A stretch of 64,000 bases of DNA from Flavobacterium bizetiae (GCF_902804475.1 NZ_CADCSU010000114.1:1-64000), one strand, 5' to 3'; counted from the stretch's first letter, positions 44,362-52,747 are shown. The notes: generated by a model not told the origin, from the letters alone. Translations and numbers: made by a program.

Positions 44362-44429
44362 AAACCATTAAGAAATTAAAGGAAATTAAGATCACAACAT
44401 CTTAATGAATCTTGATATCTTAATGGTTT
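44362..44429. repeat. Inverted repeat between murA and the CDF transporter gene
   Basis: A perfect 12-bp pair AAACCATTAAGA (44362-44373) and TCTTAATGGTTT (44418-44429) encloses a smaller palindrome ATTAAGAT-CACAAC-ATCTTAAT (44386-44407). The pattern may act as a processing hairpin or terminator for murA, but no T-run is present. The rest of 44324-44472 is AT-rich filler. Confidence 0.7.
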
Positions 44430-44472
44430 TGATATCTTAAAACTTGATTTTAAAATCCTTTAAGAAGCTCAA

Positions 44473-45348
44473 ATGACAGATGAACAAAAAGCTGTAAAAG
44501 CTACTATATTTAGTATAGTTGGAAACACCTGCTTAGCCTTGGTAAAAGGACTGGCAGGTTTTTTTGGCAATTCATACGCCTTAATTGCAGATGCTATAGA
44601 GTCTACTGCAGATATCTTTTCGTCGTGTTTGGTATTATTCGGAATCAAATATTCTAATAAACCGGCAGATGAAAATCACCCGTACGGTCACGGTCGGGCA
44701 GAACCATTGATTACCTTTTTGGTCGTTGGTTTTTTAATTACCTCGGCAACAATTATTGGGTACGAAAGTATTGCAAATATTCAAACTCCACACGGATTAC
44801 CAAAATCATGGACTTTGTATGTTCTGGGTGTTATTATCGTCTGGAAAGAATACTCTTATCGATTGGTAATGAAACGAAGCAAAGAAACGAATAGTTCTTC
44901 ATTAGCTGCCGATGCCTGGCACCATCGTAGTGATGCTGTAACATCAGTTGCTGCATTTATCGGGATTTCGATCGCGCTAATTATGGGAAAAGGGTATGAA
45001 TCAGCAGATGACTGGGCGGCGCTTTTTGCTGCTTTTTTTATCTTATATAACAGTTATAAAATTTTCAGACCTGCGCTTGGCGAAATTATGGATGAAAATT
45101 TGAATGATGATTTAGTAGAAGAAATCCGTATTGAATCCCTAACCGTTGTAGGTATTCTGGGAACCGAGAAATGTTTTATCCGTAAAGCCGGAATGAAATA
45201 TCATGTAGATCTTCATGCCATAGTATCGGCTAAAATTTCGGTAAAAGAAGGACACGATCTGTCGCACAGACTACAAGACACCTTAAAAGAAAGAATTCCT
45301 GAATTAGGCAATGTCCTGATTCACATTGAACCAGATGATTATCACTAA
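44473..45348 (+). CDS. Cation diffusion facilitator family transporter
   Basis: This 291-residue inner-membrane exporter of divalent metals has six predicted helices and a C-terminal cytoplasmic metal-binding domain (about 200-291, HVDLHAIVSAKISVKEGH). Motifs seen are ADAIESTADIFS in helix 2, ENHPYGHGRAEPL after it and ADAWHHRSDAVTS in helix 5, where the HxxxD pair is kept. The first motif has Glu instead of His in the usual position, so the metal could be Fe, Mn or Zn. It is monocistronic with its own terminator. Confidence 0.92.
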   Translation: MTDEQKAVKATIFSIVGNTCLALVKGLAGFFGNSYALIADAIESTADIFSSCLVLFGIKYSNKPADENHPYGHGRAEPLITFLVVGFLITSATIIGYESIANIQTPHGLPKSWTLYVLGVIIVWKEYSYRLVMKRSKETNSSSLAADAWHHRSDAVTSVAAFIGISIALIMGKGYESADDWAALFAAFFILYNSYKIFRPALGEIMDENLNDDLVEEIRIESLTVVGILGTEKCFIRKAGMKYHVDLHAIVSAKISVKEGHDLSHRLQDTLKERIPELGNVLIHIEPDDYH

Positions 45349-45410
45349 AAAAAGGTGCAAAGGTTCAAAGTTACAAAGGGACTAAGGTTTTCTTTTGTAA
45401 CGATAAATAA

Positions 45411-45450
45411 AAAAATCCGCTTATTCTAAAAGAGTAGACGGATTTTTTTT
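45411..45450 (+). terminator. Intrinsic terminator after the CDF transporter
   Basis: AAAAATCCG at 45411-45419 pairs with CGGATTTTT at 45439-45447 across an imperfect upper stem (about 19 nt between arms) and ends in eight T. Confidence 0.8.
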
Positions 45451-45540
45451 GGCGTTACCTCCGGCCCGGGCTGTCCGCTGTATCTTTTTATTTTTAAAGA
45501 AAAAATAAAAAGGATGCCGCTTCCATCCCTAACGCGCACT
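45451..45540. repeat. Recurrent Flavobacterium intergenic element
   Basis: The segment GGCCCGGGCTGTCCGCTGTA (45463-45482), an A/T inverted repeat (CTTTTTATTTTT and AAAAATAAAAAG, about 45484-45512) and GGATGCCGCTTCCATCCC (about 45512-45529) form a pattern I recall as repeated between genes in Flavobacterium. It carries no reading frame. It is unusually GC-rich against its surroundings. Confidence 0.65.
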
Positions 45541-45574
45541 CAGGTAATGAGAGTTTATATGCAAAAGCAATACA

Positions 45575-45688
45575 CAATCTTGTCATCCCGAGGAACGAGG
45601 GACCTTCGCAAGAAATACCACAATCAAAATCGCCAATCTTTGTCGAGTTACTAACGAAGATCCCTCGTTCCTCGGGATGACAAGATTG
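45575..45688. repeat. Long inverted repeat with 28-bp perfect arms
   Basis: Arms 45575-45602 and 45661-45688 are perfectly complementary over 28 bp (CTTGTCATCCCGAGGAACGA at the core), and the match continues 6 bp further with one mismatch. The loop is about 46 nt. It is far longer than a terminator and resembles the widespread short mobile repeat elements of Bacteroidota. The 45349-45732 gap holds no gene. Confidence 0.85.
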
Positions 45689-45732
45689 GGAAAAAAAACT
45701 TAGAATCTTAGAACCTTAGCACCTCAGTACCT

Positions 45733-48222
45733 TTAATCTAATACGTTCAAAATCTTCAACCCAAATACGACACCATTTTGTTGAATACCGCCTTGATAAG
45801 AATGTACATAATCGACTCTGAACAGTTTAAATTTCCCGAAACCAAGATTATCCAAACCAACGGTAAATTCAGTATAAGGTTTACGATCCGGAATGGCCAG
45901 CGAATGAAAACCAAGATTCATGGTTGATTTTAAAAGATTCAAAAGCGGAATTTTATTCATAATATATCCCATGTCATTGTGTTCTAAATGCATTTCGAAA
46001 TAGCTGTCGTTGGTGCTATTGGCGTAATATGGCATTAGGTTAAAAACATTCAGATAACGTTCGCTTGTTCCTATATGCGTTTGATTTCCGTTAAAATGTC
46101 TGTAATCGATAAACGAAATATTTTCGGCATTAAAGAACTTTCCTGCTCTTAAATTCATTCCCAGAGTTCCTTTATTGCCTAATGATAAATCGTAAACAAC
46201 AGAAGCTCCAATGCGTTCAAATTCGTATTTTTTCTCGCTCGCGGCAAATGCTTTTTCGAAAGCTAAAAATACAGTTGGATATTTATCATTTTTAATATTG
46301 TATCTGCCGTCAGGTCTTGAAATGTATTTGTTGCCAAAGTTAATTCGGGTACTTATTACGGCTTTAAATAAATGATGTGGATCAAAAGCCGGTGTTGTAA
46401 AATCATTTGGTGCCAACGGATTATTAGAAGAATAAATATCATCTTTTTTAAAGAAAGAATAATCAGTTGTATTAAAGAGGGGTTTTCGTTGCTCGTAACC
46501 CAATTTTCCAAATAAGTTTACGCCATTTAGAATGTTTTGCGAATAGCCAATCTGAGCATATTCCAGATTATACAATTTCATATAATTGTCCTTAAAAAAT
46601 AAAGAACTTACAGAGTTGACCAGCTTACTTATGGGTTCGGAACCATTAAATTGAGCCACTTTTGTTCCTCCCGAAACATTCATAGTGGCAAAATTTATGT
46701 TGTTGAACTTATGTGTAAAATCTCCGGTAATCCTAAATCGCTCATCTGAAAAACCATAATTAAAAGTCGTGCTTATCGAAGTGCTTTTACCTTCGTCTTC
46801 ATTCCATTTTTTAAACGAGAAACCAGAATCTAAATTAAAACCCTGAATGGTATTAAAACTTAAAGAAGCGATGTTTAATAATCCTTTGTAATCAAACGAG
46901 TATTTTTTGAAAGTGTTTTTATAATCATATCCCATTAAAATATCGGTGACTTTAAACTTATTGTTTTTTGTGTCTACCGAATCCATATATTTTTGAGATT
47001 TTCTGATGGTTTGCAAACTGTCTTTTTTAGTATAATCCGTACTTTCTTCAATGGTTAGCGGAATTGGCCTGATCTGATTCCAGAAAGCGTCATCTTTTTT
47101 GTTGGCATTGGCTTCAAAAGCAACAATTTCATTTCCAAAAGTTTTCTTCTCAAACGAAGCTGGAAACTCATAATTAGAATATACATAATTAAATTTCCCT
47201 GAGAATTTTACGCCAAAGATGCCCGCATTAAAATCCAGCGTTTGTGCGTTTTTTGTCCAGATTTTATTTTTTGTGTTGTAACTAAAGCTTTGTTTTAGGG
47301 TCATGACTTCAGTAAATTCATTCTTCATTCGGTACCCTTTTATATCTAAATCCAGGGCATAAATGGCAAAACTATCGTCGACAATATAAATATAACCCTC
47401 AAAAACAGGTTCTTTATCACGTTTTGGTATTACTTTAATTTTGTAAACCTGCTGATTGTTATCATCATAAAATGTTCCTTCGAGCTTGTATTTGTAATAG
47501 CTGAAAGCGTTATCAGCAATAGGAGAGATGAGCTTAACATCAAAGTCAAGTGTGTTATCATAAAAATCGTAGGTCGATAACGAAGCAGTGTTATAACTAT
47601 ATCCTTTATTGTTTCCGGAAATTTTAGAAGCAATAATTTTCTCTTTTAATTTGTCCGGTTTTTCAAAAGTAATTTTAGAAATTGTTTCAGATAAATATAA
47701 AATTCCTGTTCCTGTCGAATCCAGATTGGAGGCCATATCCTGACCAAGATCTACTTTTTTGCCCAGAATTTTTTTCGGCAAATCTTTCACTTTAAACATT
47801 CCCTTCGAATAAAAATCAGCCGTATATCGTGCCGTTTTATCTGAGTTGTCTTTTTTTTCTGCTATAGCACTTCTGATAATTGCATCGGCAGGATTTTTTT
47901 TAGGATCAATTACAACCTCGTTTAAGGCAAAGCTTTCTTCCTGCATTTTGATGTCTAAAACAATTGTCTTCGAATCGCCGGAAACATCTACTTTTTGAGT
48001 CTTGAAACCTAAGTATTGAAAAACGATTTTGTTTTTACCAACCTTCTTTATGTTGAGTTGGTATTTTCCTTGTTCGTTCGAAGTAGTTCCGCTATAAGTG
48101 TTTTCTTCAAACACAGAAACAAAGGGCAGGGGATTCCCTTTTTCATCGGTTATAGTTCCCTTTATTTGGGCAAAATTGGAAATTGAAAAAAATAAAAAGG
48201 CTAGTAAAGTATAGTTTTTCAT
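45733..48222 (-). CDS. DUF5686 and carboxypeptidase-like regulatory domain outer membrane protein
   Basis: This 829-residue outer-membrane protein begins with a signal peptide (about 1-18, SISNFAQI) and a CarboxypepD_reg-like domain (about 20-95, ITDEKGNPLPFVSVFEENT). A DUF5686-type region follows (about 130-450, with KVKDLPKKILGKKVDLGQ), then a C-terminal beta-barrel ending LKILNVLD. The family is widespread in Bacteroidota; no enzymatic or transport role is established. It lies 70 bp downstream of aroQ on the same strand. Confidence 0.88.
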   Translation of the reverse strand: MKNYTLLAFLFFSISNFAQIKGTITDEKGNPLPFVSVFEENTYSGTTSNEQGKYQLNIKKVGKNKIVFQYLGFKTQKVDVSGDSKTIVLDIKMQEESFALNEVVIDPKKNPADAIIRSAIAEKKDNSDKTARYTADFYSKGMFKVKDLPKKILGKKVDLGQDMASNLDSTGTGILYLSETISKITFEKPDKLKEKIIASKISGNNKGYSYNTASLSTYDFYDNTLDFDVKLISPIADNAFSYYKYKLEGTFYDDNNQQVYKIKVIPKRDKEPVFEGYIYIVDDSFAIYALDLDIKGYRMKNEFTEVMTLKQSFSYNTKNKIWTKNAQTLDFNAGIFGVKFSGKFNYVYSNYEFPASFEKKTFGNEIVAFEANANKKDDAFWNQIRPIPLTIEESTDYTKKDSLQTIRKSQKYMDSVDTKNNKFKVTDILMGYDYKNTFKKYSFDYKGLLNIASLSFNTIQGFNLDSGFSFKKWNEDEGKSTSISTTFNYGFSDERFRITGDFTHKFNNINFATMNVSGGTKVAQFNGSEPISKLVNSVSSLFFKDNYMKLYNLEYAQIGYSQNILNGVNLFGKLGYEQRKPLFNTTDYSFFKKDDIYSSNNPLAPNDFTTPAFDPHHLFKAVISTRINFGNKYISRPDGRYNIKNDKYPTVFLAFEKAFAASEKKYEFERIGASVVYDLSLGNKGTLGMNLRAGKFFNAENISFIDYRHFNGNQTHIGTSERYLNVFNLMPYYANSTNDSYFEMHLEHNDMGYIMNKIPLLNLLKSTMNLGFHSLAIPDRKPYTEFTVGLDNLGFGKFKLFRVDYVHSYQGGIQQNGVVFGLKILNVLD

Positions 48223-48292
48223 GTAAGTGGTTTGTCTAACAAAAATAGAATAAGTTAAAAATGAGCTTATTAAAAATTTGTTAAATAAATAC

Positions 48293-48706
48293 TTATAAAA
48301 AAGACTGAATGGCCAGATTGTAACTTTTTAAACCAAAACCTAAAATAACACCTTTTGCATTTCCGGAAAGATATGATTGATGTCTGAAACTTTCGCGTGC
48401 ATAAGTATTCGAAATGTGTACTTCGATTACAGGTGTTGTAACTGCTTTGATTGCATCTCCTAAACCAATTGAAGTATGGGTATAAGCGCCCGCATTCAAA
48501 ATGATTCCGTCATAAGTAAAACCGAATTCTTGAATTTTTCCAATTAATTCGCCTTCGATATTACTTTGATAATACGAAAGTTCGATGTTTGGATATGCTT
48601 TTTGCAACATTTCAAAATAATCTTCAAAAGTCTGGCTTCCGTAAACTTCGGGTTCTCTTTTTCCTAGAAGATTTAAATTGGGTCCGTTGATAATAGCGAT
48701 TTTCAT
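48293..48706 (-). CDS. aroQ: Type II 3-dehydroquinate dehydratase
   Basis: This 137-residue shikimate-pathway enzyme removes water from 3-dehydroquinate. Active-site residues seen are Arg17 and Tyr22 (LLGKREPEVYG), Asn71 (LNAGAYTHTS), His97 (EVHISN) and Arg108 (ESFRHQS). The length is normal for the dodecameric class. In Flavobacteria this gene is often close to xerD, with small beta-barrel genes between, exactly as here. It is on the minus strand, diverging from xerD. Confidence 0.95.
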   Translation of the reverse strand: MKIAIINGPNLNLLGKREPEVYGSQTFEDYFEMLQKAYPNIELSYYQSNIEGELIGKIQEFGFTYDGIILNAGAYTHTSIGLGDAIKAVTTPVIEVHISNTYARESFRHQSYLSGNAKGVILGFGLKSYNLAIQSFL

Positions 48707-48804
48707 ATTTAAGTTATTTTGAAAAAATATTTTTTTATTGATATTAGAATTGCAATTTACATTTTAATTGATTTTGCAATTGGTATTGAACTGTGTAAAA
48801 ATAA

Positions 48805-48836
48805 AAAAACCGTTCTAATTAATAGAACGGTTTTTA
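48805..48836. terminator. Terminator downstream of the beta-barrel gene at 48858
   Basis: A stem AAAACCGTTCTA/TAGAACGGTTTT lies between aroQ's 5' region and the barrel gene on the minus strand, with A- and T-runs on both sides. It closes the minus-strand barrel gene 22 bp after its stop. Confidence 0.82.
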
Positions 48837-48857
48837 TAAAAGTATGTTATATATTTT

Positions 48858-49418
48858 TTAGAATAAGAATCCTGCAGAAATTTGGAAAGTTGAGTTTTTA
48901 ACATCAGCATTTTTCGAAGCCTCTGTTAATCCTAAACCATAACGACCTTGAAGGAAAATATTTTTAGTAAGCTTTACACCTAATCCGGCATTAAGACCAA
49001 ATTCGAAAGTTTCTCCATCCTTAACATCAAAATCATTTTTTTCACTTAATAAAAATGATGCCTGAGGACCAACTTCTAAGCTGAAAGTATTATTTAAGTA
49101 AAACTTAGCCATTACTGGAATAGATAAATATCCTAATTCATTTTTAAATTCAGATACTGCATTTTTGTATGTTGCACCTTGTGTAGAATATAAAAGCTCT
49201 GGTTGAATAGAGAATTTTTCTAATAATTTGATTTCTGCAACTACACCCACATGGTAGCTAGTAATTCCGTCTTTATCAAATGCAACTCCTTCCAGACCTG
49301 CATCACCCGTCTGACTAGCAAAGTTAACCCCTGCTTTAACTCCAAATTGTAGTAATTGTGCTTGCATTGTAGCTGATGTTGCTAGGAACAAAACAGCTGC
49401 TAAAATTATTTTTTTCAT
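48858..49418 (-). CDS. Small outer membrane beta-barrel protein (PorT/OMP_b-brl_2-like)
   Basis: This 186-residue protein has a signal peptide (about 1-20, ATSATMQAQ) and an eight-strand-type barrel with LLQFGVKAGVNFASQTGD, KFSIQPELLYSTQG, LEVGPQASFLLSEK and a C-terminal Phe (QISAGFLF). It is a clear paralogue of the four plus-strand genes downstream (KAGLNLSTLTGD, QPEVLFSTQG, VEAGPQIGFLVSAK) but is divergent from them. Function is unknown; such proteins are abundant structural or passive-pore proteins of Bacteroidota. Confidence 0.88.
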   Translation of the reverse strand: MKKIILAAVLFLATSATMQAQLLQFGVKAGVNFASQTGDAGLEGVAFDKDGITSYHVGVVAEIKLLEKFSIQPELLYSTQGATYKNAVSEFKNELGYLSIPVMAKFYLNNTFSLEVGPQASFLLSEKNDFDVKDGETFEFGLNAGLGVKLTKNIFLQGRYGLGLTEASKNADVKNSTFQISAGFLF

Positions 49419-49705
49419 AAAAGTGTTTTTTAAAATTTGGTATTTTTTAACGTTATCTATTAGTCAAAACTACATTATTTTGATTTTATTGTTTTACATA
49501 TTGGTTTAAATAATTAATAAAATTCGCACTCATTTCTGTTATTTCTGCTCTTTATTTTATGTTTTTGTCTTTAATCCTTTGAATTTCAGTTTTTTGTTTC
49601 ATTATCAATTCTGGCTTATTTTGATACTTTTCAGTCTTCCTTTGGACTTTTTTTAACAAGTATAGGATTATTTTTATGAAATAATAACAAACAAAAATTG
49701 TAAAC

Positions 49706-50227
49706 ATGAAAAAAATTATTTTAGCTGCTATTGCAGTAATGACAGTTGGTTTTGCTAGTGCACAAGAGCAAACTAAAAAAGGAAAATATCTTATAGAAGG
49801 TAATACTTCTTTTGGAGGAAATGGACTTGGTAATACAGGTTTTGCATTGAGCTCAGAAGATGGAGAAACACAATGGAACATTGGAGCAGAAGGTGGTTAC
49901 TTTGTTATGGATAATTTGGCTGTAAAAGTTGGTTTAGGTTATGGTGATACCGGAGCTGATTATGGAGGTTCTATTTTTTCATACAAAGTAGGAGCAAAAT
50001 ATTATGTAATCAACAAAATTCCATTTGAACTTTCTTATACAGGAGCAAGCGTAAAAGATGCAGATGAAAATCCATCTTACTTAGGAATTCAGGGTGGTTA
50101 CGCATGGTTTGTTGGAAACAATATTTCTATTGAGCCTGGTGTTCGTTATAATGTAACATTAAACGACAATTATGGTACAGGTAAAGATGTTCTTCAATTT
50201 AATATTGGTTTTGCATTGCATTTCTAA
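49706..50227 (+). CDS. Small outer membrane beta-barrel protein, divergent member
   Basis: This 173-residue protein has a signal peptide almost identical to the next gene's (MKKIILAAIAVM), but the mature part differs: KGKYLIEGNTSFGGNGLG, FVMDNLAVKVGLGYGDTGA and IGFALHF with terminal Phe. It is an eight-strand-type barrel, of the general OMP_b-brl group rather than the paralogue group around it. It is followed by a terminator of the same CCTTCCT type as the other cluster genes. The function is unknown. Confidence 0.85.
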   Translation: MKKIILAAIAVMTVGFASAQEQTKKGKYLIEGNTSFGGNGLGNTGFALSSEDGETQWNIGAEGGYFVMDNLAVKVGLGYGDTGADYGGSIFSYKVGAKYYVINKIPFELSYTGASVKDADENPSYLGIQGGYAWFVGNNISIEPGVRYNVTLNDNYGTGKDVLQFNIGFALHF

Positions 50228-50250
50228 TACCAGAATTACACTATTTTTCA

Positions 50251-50283
50251 AAAGCCTTCCTAAGTATTTAGGAAGGTTTTTTT
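50251..50283 (+). terminator. CCTTCCT-type terminator (copy 1)
   Basis: CCTTCCTAA (50255-50263) pairs with TTAGGAAGG (50268-50276), loop GTAT, followed by seven T. Confidence 0.9.
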
Positions 50284-50386
50284 GTTTAGGGTTGTTTTGT
50301 TTATAACAAAATAAGAGTTGTTAGTTTGTCTCTAGTAAGGTTAACTGTCTAATTACCACTTTATTTGTTAAAAAGCAAATTATTTT

Positions 50387-50410
50387 TTGTGAAGTATATT
50401 TTTATATTTG
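50387..50410 (+). promoter_or_regulatory. Promoter module of barrel gene at 50441
   Basis: TTG at 50387-50389, then AAGTATATTTT and the -7 box TATATTTG at 50403-50410. The 13-nt spacing is shorter than normal, but the same AAGTATATTT-[CT]-TATATTTG block recurs before other cluster genes. Confidence 0.65.
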
Positions 50411-50440
50411 ATTATTAAATTTAACCCAAAACAAATTAAA

Positions 50441-51019
50441 ATGAAGAAAATTATTTTAGCTGCTATAGCAGTAATGGCATTTGGATTTACTAATGCACAA
50501 CAAACAAGATTTGGAATAAAAGGAGGTCTTAACCTTTCAACAGTAGTTGGCGGAGATGTTGACGATACTAAATCATTAGTTGGTTTTCACGTTGGAGGTT
50601 TTGCTGAAATTCATGTTGTAGAGAAATTTTTTATCCAACCAGAACTTTTATTCTCAACGCAGGGAAGTAAATTTGATGGTTTTGGAGGAGATTACGATTA
50701 TAAATTGAATTATTTAAATATTCCGGTTTTAGCAAAATATTATATAGTAGATAAAAAATTTAGTGTTGAAGCAGGACCACAATTAGGTGTTTTATTGTCT
50801 GCAAAACTTGATGGTGAAGATATTAAAGATTATACAAGATCAGTAGATTTTGGTTTTAACATTGGAGCGGGTTATAGTTTTACTGATAATCTTTCAGTAG
50901 GTCTTCGTTATACTATTGGTTTATCTCCTCTTTCAGATAAAGATATTGATAATGAAGATGATTATTACAATAGTGCTAAAAACAGTAACCTTGCGTTATC
51001 TCTGGCTTATAAATTCTAA
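50441..51019 (+). CDS. Small outer membrane beta-barrel protein, paralogue 1
   Basis: The longest frame begins with TTG at 50408 inside the promoter; the ATG at 50441 (MKKIILAAIAVM) is the true start, giving 192 residues. A signal peptide (about 1-20, GFTNAQQ) is followed by TRFGIKGGLNLSTVVGGD, GGFAEIHVVEKFFIQPELLF, VEAGPQLGVLLSAK and the C-terminal LALSLAYKF. It is a porin-family eight-strand barrel paralogous to its three downstream neighbours. It has its own promoter and terminator. Confidence 0.88.
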   Translation: MKKIILAAIAVMAFGFTNAQQTRFGIKGGLNLSTVVGGDVDDTKSLVGFHVGGFAEIHVVEKFFIQPELLFSTQGSKFDGFGGDYDYKLNYLNIPVLAKYYIVDKKFSVEAGPQLGVLLSAKLDGEDIKDYTRSVDFGFNIGAGYSFTDNLSVGLRYTIGLSPLSDKDIDNEDDYYNSAKNSNLALSLAYKF

Positions 51020-51041
51020 TTACTTAGTATTAAATAATCTC

Positions 51042-51075
51042 AAAAAACCTTTCTGGATTTCAGGAAGGTTTTTTT
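51042..51075 (+). terminator. CCTTCCT-type terminator (copy 2)
   Basis: AAACCTTTCTG pairs with CAGGAAGGTTT (one U-G pair), followed by seven T; it lies 22 bp after the gene's stop. Confidence 0.88.
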
Positions 51076-51150
51076 ATGCTCAAAATTTTTGATAATAAGA
51101 ATTTACCACCCAAAATTATAGTATCTGATTTATTCCAGTTTTTAATACGT

Positions 51151-51165
51151 ATATTTCTATATTTG
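51151..51165 (+). promoter_or_regulatory. Promoter module of barrel gene at 51193
   Basis: The block GTATATTTCTATATTTG ends in the -7 box TATATTTG at 51158-51165, 27 bp before the ATG. It is the same block seen before the genes at 50441 and 52000. Confidence 0.65.
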
Positions 51166-51192
51166 GCGAAATTAATCAACCAAAAAAATAAA

Positions 51193-51816
51193 ATGAAAAA
51201 AGTTATTTTATCTGCAATTGCAGTTATGGCATTTGGCTTCGCAAATGCACAAGATGTTAAATATGGTCTTAAAGGTGGCCTAAATATTTCGAACTTTACA
51301 GGAGATACAGATGGAGCTAATTTAAAATCAAGAGCAGGTTTTAATGTTGGAGGCTTTGTAGAAATAAAACTTTCTGAAAAATTTTCTATTCAGCCGGAAC
51401 TTTTGTACTCTACTCAGGGAACTAAAATTGCAAATATTGGAGATTACTTAGACGATGAATTTTTTACGGGAGATATTAATTTTAATTTATCCTATATCAA
51501 TGTGCCGGTGATGTTTAAGTATTATGTAGCAGAAAAATTTAGTATCGAGGCTGGTCCGCAAATTGGATTTTTAACTTCAGCAAAAACAAAAACAAAATTA
51601 GATGGATTTAGTCAAACCGTTGAAGACGATGTTAAAGACAGTTTCGAATCAATCGATTTTGGATTAAATTTTGGAGCAGGTTATGATTTTACAGAACATT
51701 TTGCAATAGGAGCAAGATATAATTTAGGATTAGCGAACATCGCGAAAACTGAGGCAGGAGACGATACTAAACTTCATAATAGCGTTTTCTCATTTTCTGC
51801 GGCATACAAATTTTAG
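51193..51816 (+). CDS. Small outer membrane beta-barrel protein, paralogue 2
   Basis: The longest frame starts at 51076 inside the preceding terminator; the ATG at 51193 (MKKVILSAIAVM) gives 207 residues. Signal peptide to about residue 20 (GFANAQD), then KYGLKGGLNISNFTGDTD, EKFSIQPELLYSTQG, VAEKFSIEAGPQIGFLTSAK and the C-terminal SFSAAYKF. It has a longer third loop (KTKTKLDGFSQTVEDDVK) than its paralogues. Its own promoter and terminator flank it. Confidence 0.88.
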   Translation: MKKVILSAIAVMAFGFANAQDVKYGLKGGLNISNFTGDTDGANLKSRAGFNVGGFVEIKLSEKFSIQPELLYSTQGTKIANIGDYLDDEFFTGDINFNLSYINVPVMFKYYVAEKFSIEAGPQIGFLTSAKTKTKLDGFSQTVEDDVKDSFESIDFGLNFGAGYDFTEHFAIGARYNLGLANIAKTEAGDDTKLHNSVFSFSAAYKF

Positions 51817-51840
51817 CCAATTTCAAGCATAATTTTATAA

Positions 51841-51872
51841 AGTCTTCCTAAATTGTTTAGGAAGGCTTTTTT
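51841..51872 (+). terminator. CCTTCCT-type terminator (copy 3)
   Basis: CTTCCTAAA (51844-51852) pairs with TTTAGGAAG (51856-51864), loop TTG, followed by a T-run. Confidence 0.9.
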
Positions 51873-51944
51873 GTAAGAAAAGTTCATTTTTAATAAGATT
51901 TTGCGCCTAGTTACTACAAAAAATGTTAAAATACAAGTAATTTT

Positions 51945-51968
51945 TTGGTAAGTATATTTCTATATTTG
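51945..51968 (+). promoter_or_regulatory. Promoter module of barrel gene at 52000
   Basis: TTG at 51945-51947, then AAGTATATTTC and TATATTTG at 51961-51968, 31 bp before the ATG. The 13-nt spacing equals that of the copy at 50387. Confidence 0.65.
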
Positions 51969-51999
51969 CCCCGAATTAATTTAGCCAAAACAAATAATA

Positions 52000-52563
52000 A
52001 TGAAAAAAGTTCTTTTATCTGCAATCGCAGTTATGGCATTTATGAGTGTTAGCGCTCAAGAAACAAGATTTGGAGTTAAAGCTGGTCTTAACCTTTCTAC
52101 TTTAACAGGTGACGCTGAAGATGCTAAATCTTTAGTAGGTTTTCAAGTAGGTGGTTTTGCTGAAATCAAACTTACTGATAAATTTGCAATTCAACCTGAG
52201 GTTTTATTCTCTACTCAAGGAGCTAAATTTGACGATATTGAGGGTGATTCTAAGACTAAATTAAATTACATTAACGTTCCTGTTTTAGCGAAATATTTTA
52301 TTACAGAAGCTTTTTCAGTAGAAGCAGGTCCACAAATTGGATTTTTAGTATCAGCAAAATCTGACGGTGAAGATATCAAAGATTTTACTAAATCTGTAGA
52401 TTTTGGTTTCAATTTAGGAGCTGGATACAACTTTACAGAAAATCTTTCAGTAGGTCTTCGTTATACTCTTGGTTTATCTCCTGTTAATGATAATGGTGAT
52501 GATTTTGAGGATTATACTGTTAGAAACGGTAATTTTGCTTTAGCGGTAGGATACAAATTCTAA
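52000..52563 (+). CDS. Small outer membrane beta-barrel protein, paralogue 3
   Basis: This 187-residue protein (MKKVLLSAIAVM) has a signal peptide to about residue 19 (MSVSAQE), then TRFGVKAGLNLSTLTGDAED, LTDKFAIQPEVLFSTQGAKF, VEAGPQIGFLVSAKSDGED and LAVGYKF. It is the family's most typical copy. Codon use (AAT/TTA/GCT-rich) looks tuned for high expression. It has its own promoter and terminator. Confidence 0.9.
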   Translation: MKKVLLSAIAVMAFMSVSAQETRFGVKAGLNLSTLTGDAEDAKSLVGFQVGGFAEIKLTDKFAIQPEVLFSTQGAKFDDIEGDSKTKLNYINVPVLAKYFITEAFSVEAGPQIGFLVSAKSDGEDIKDFTKSVDFGFNLGAGYNFTENLSVGLRYTLGLSPVNDNGDDFEDYTVRNGNFALAVGYKF

Positions 52564-52588
52564 TTAAATAAGATAATTTCATACTTAA

Positions 52589-52618
52589 GAAACCTTCCTG
52601 ATTCAGGAAGGTTTTTTT
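52589..52618 (+). terminator. CCTTCCT-type terminator (copy 4)
   Basis: AACCTTCCTG (52591-52600) pairs with CAGGAAGGTT (52604-52613), loop ATT, followed by a T-run. Confidence 0.9.
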
Positions 52619-52681
52619 ATTTCTGCTTGTCATAGTTTTGAAAACTAATTACTTAAATAAATTAGGTTAAAGATAAATTTT

Positions 52682-52689
52682 TATATTTG
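52682..52689 (+). promoter_or_regulatory. -7 promoter box of barrel gene at 52748
   Basis: TATATTTG at 52682-52689, preceded by AGATAAATTT rather than the AAGTATATTT block, so this copy is the most diverged of the set. Confidence 0.6.
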
Positions 52690-52747
52690 TATAAGAATAT
52701 TCTGTTTTTTATTGTTGTATTGGTTCTTTAATTTTAAATTTATAGAA

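Noticed and set aside
48719-48901. 60-aa plus-strand frame between aroQ and the barrel gene
   Set aside because: It runs through the terminator hairpin into the antisense of the barrel gene and lacks any protein features.
51076-51192. 39-residue N-terminal extension of the barrel protein at 51193
   Set aside because: It begins in a terminator and spans the promoter; the real signal peptide starts at MKKVILSAI.
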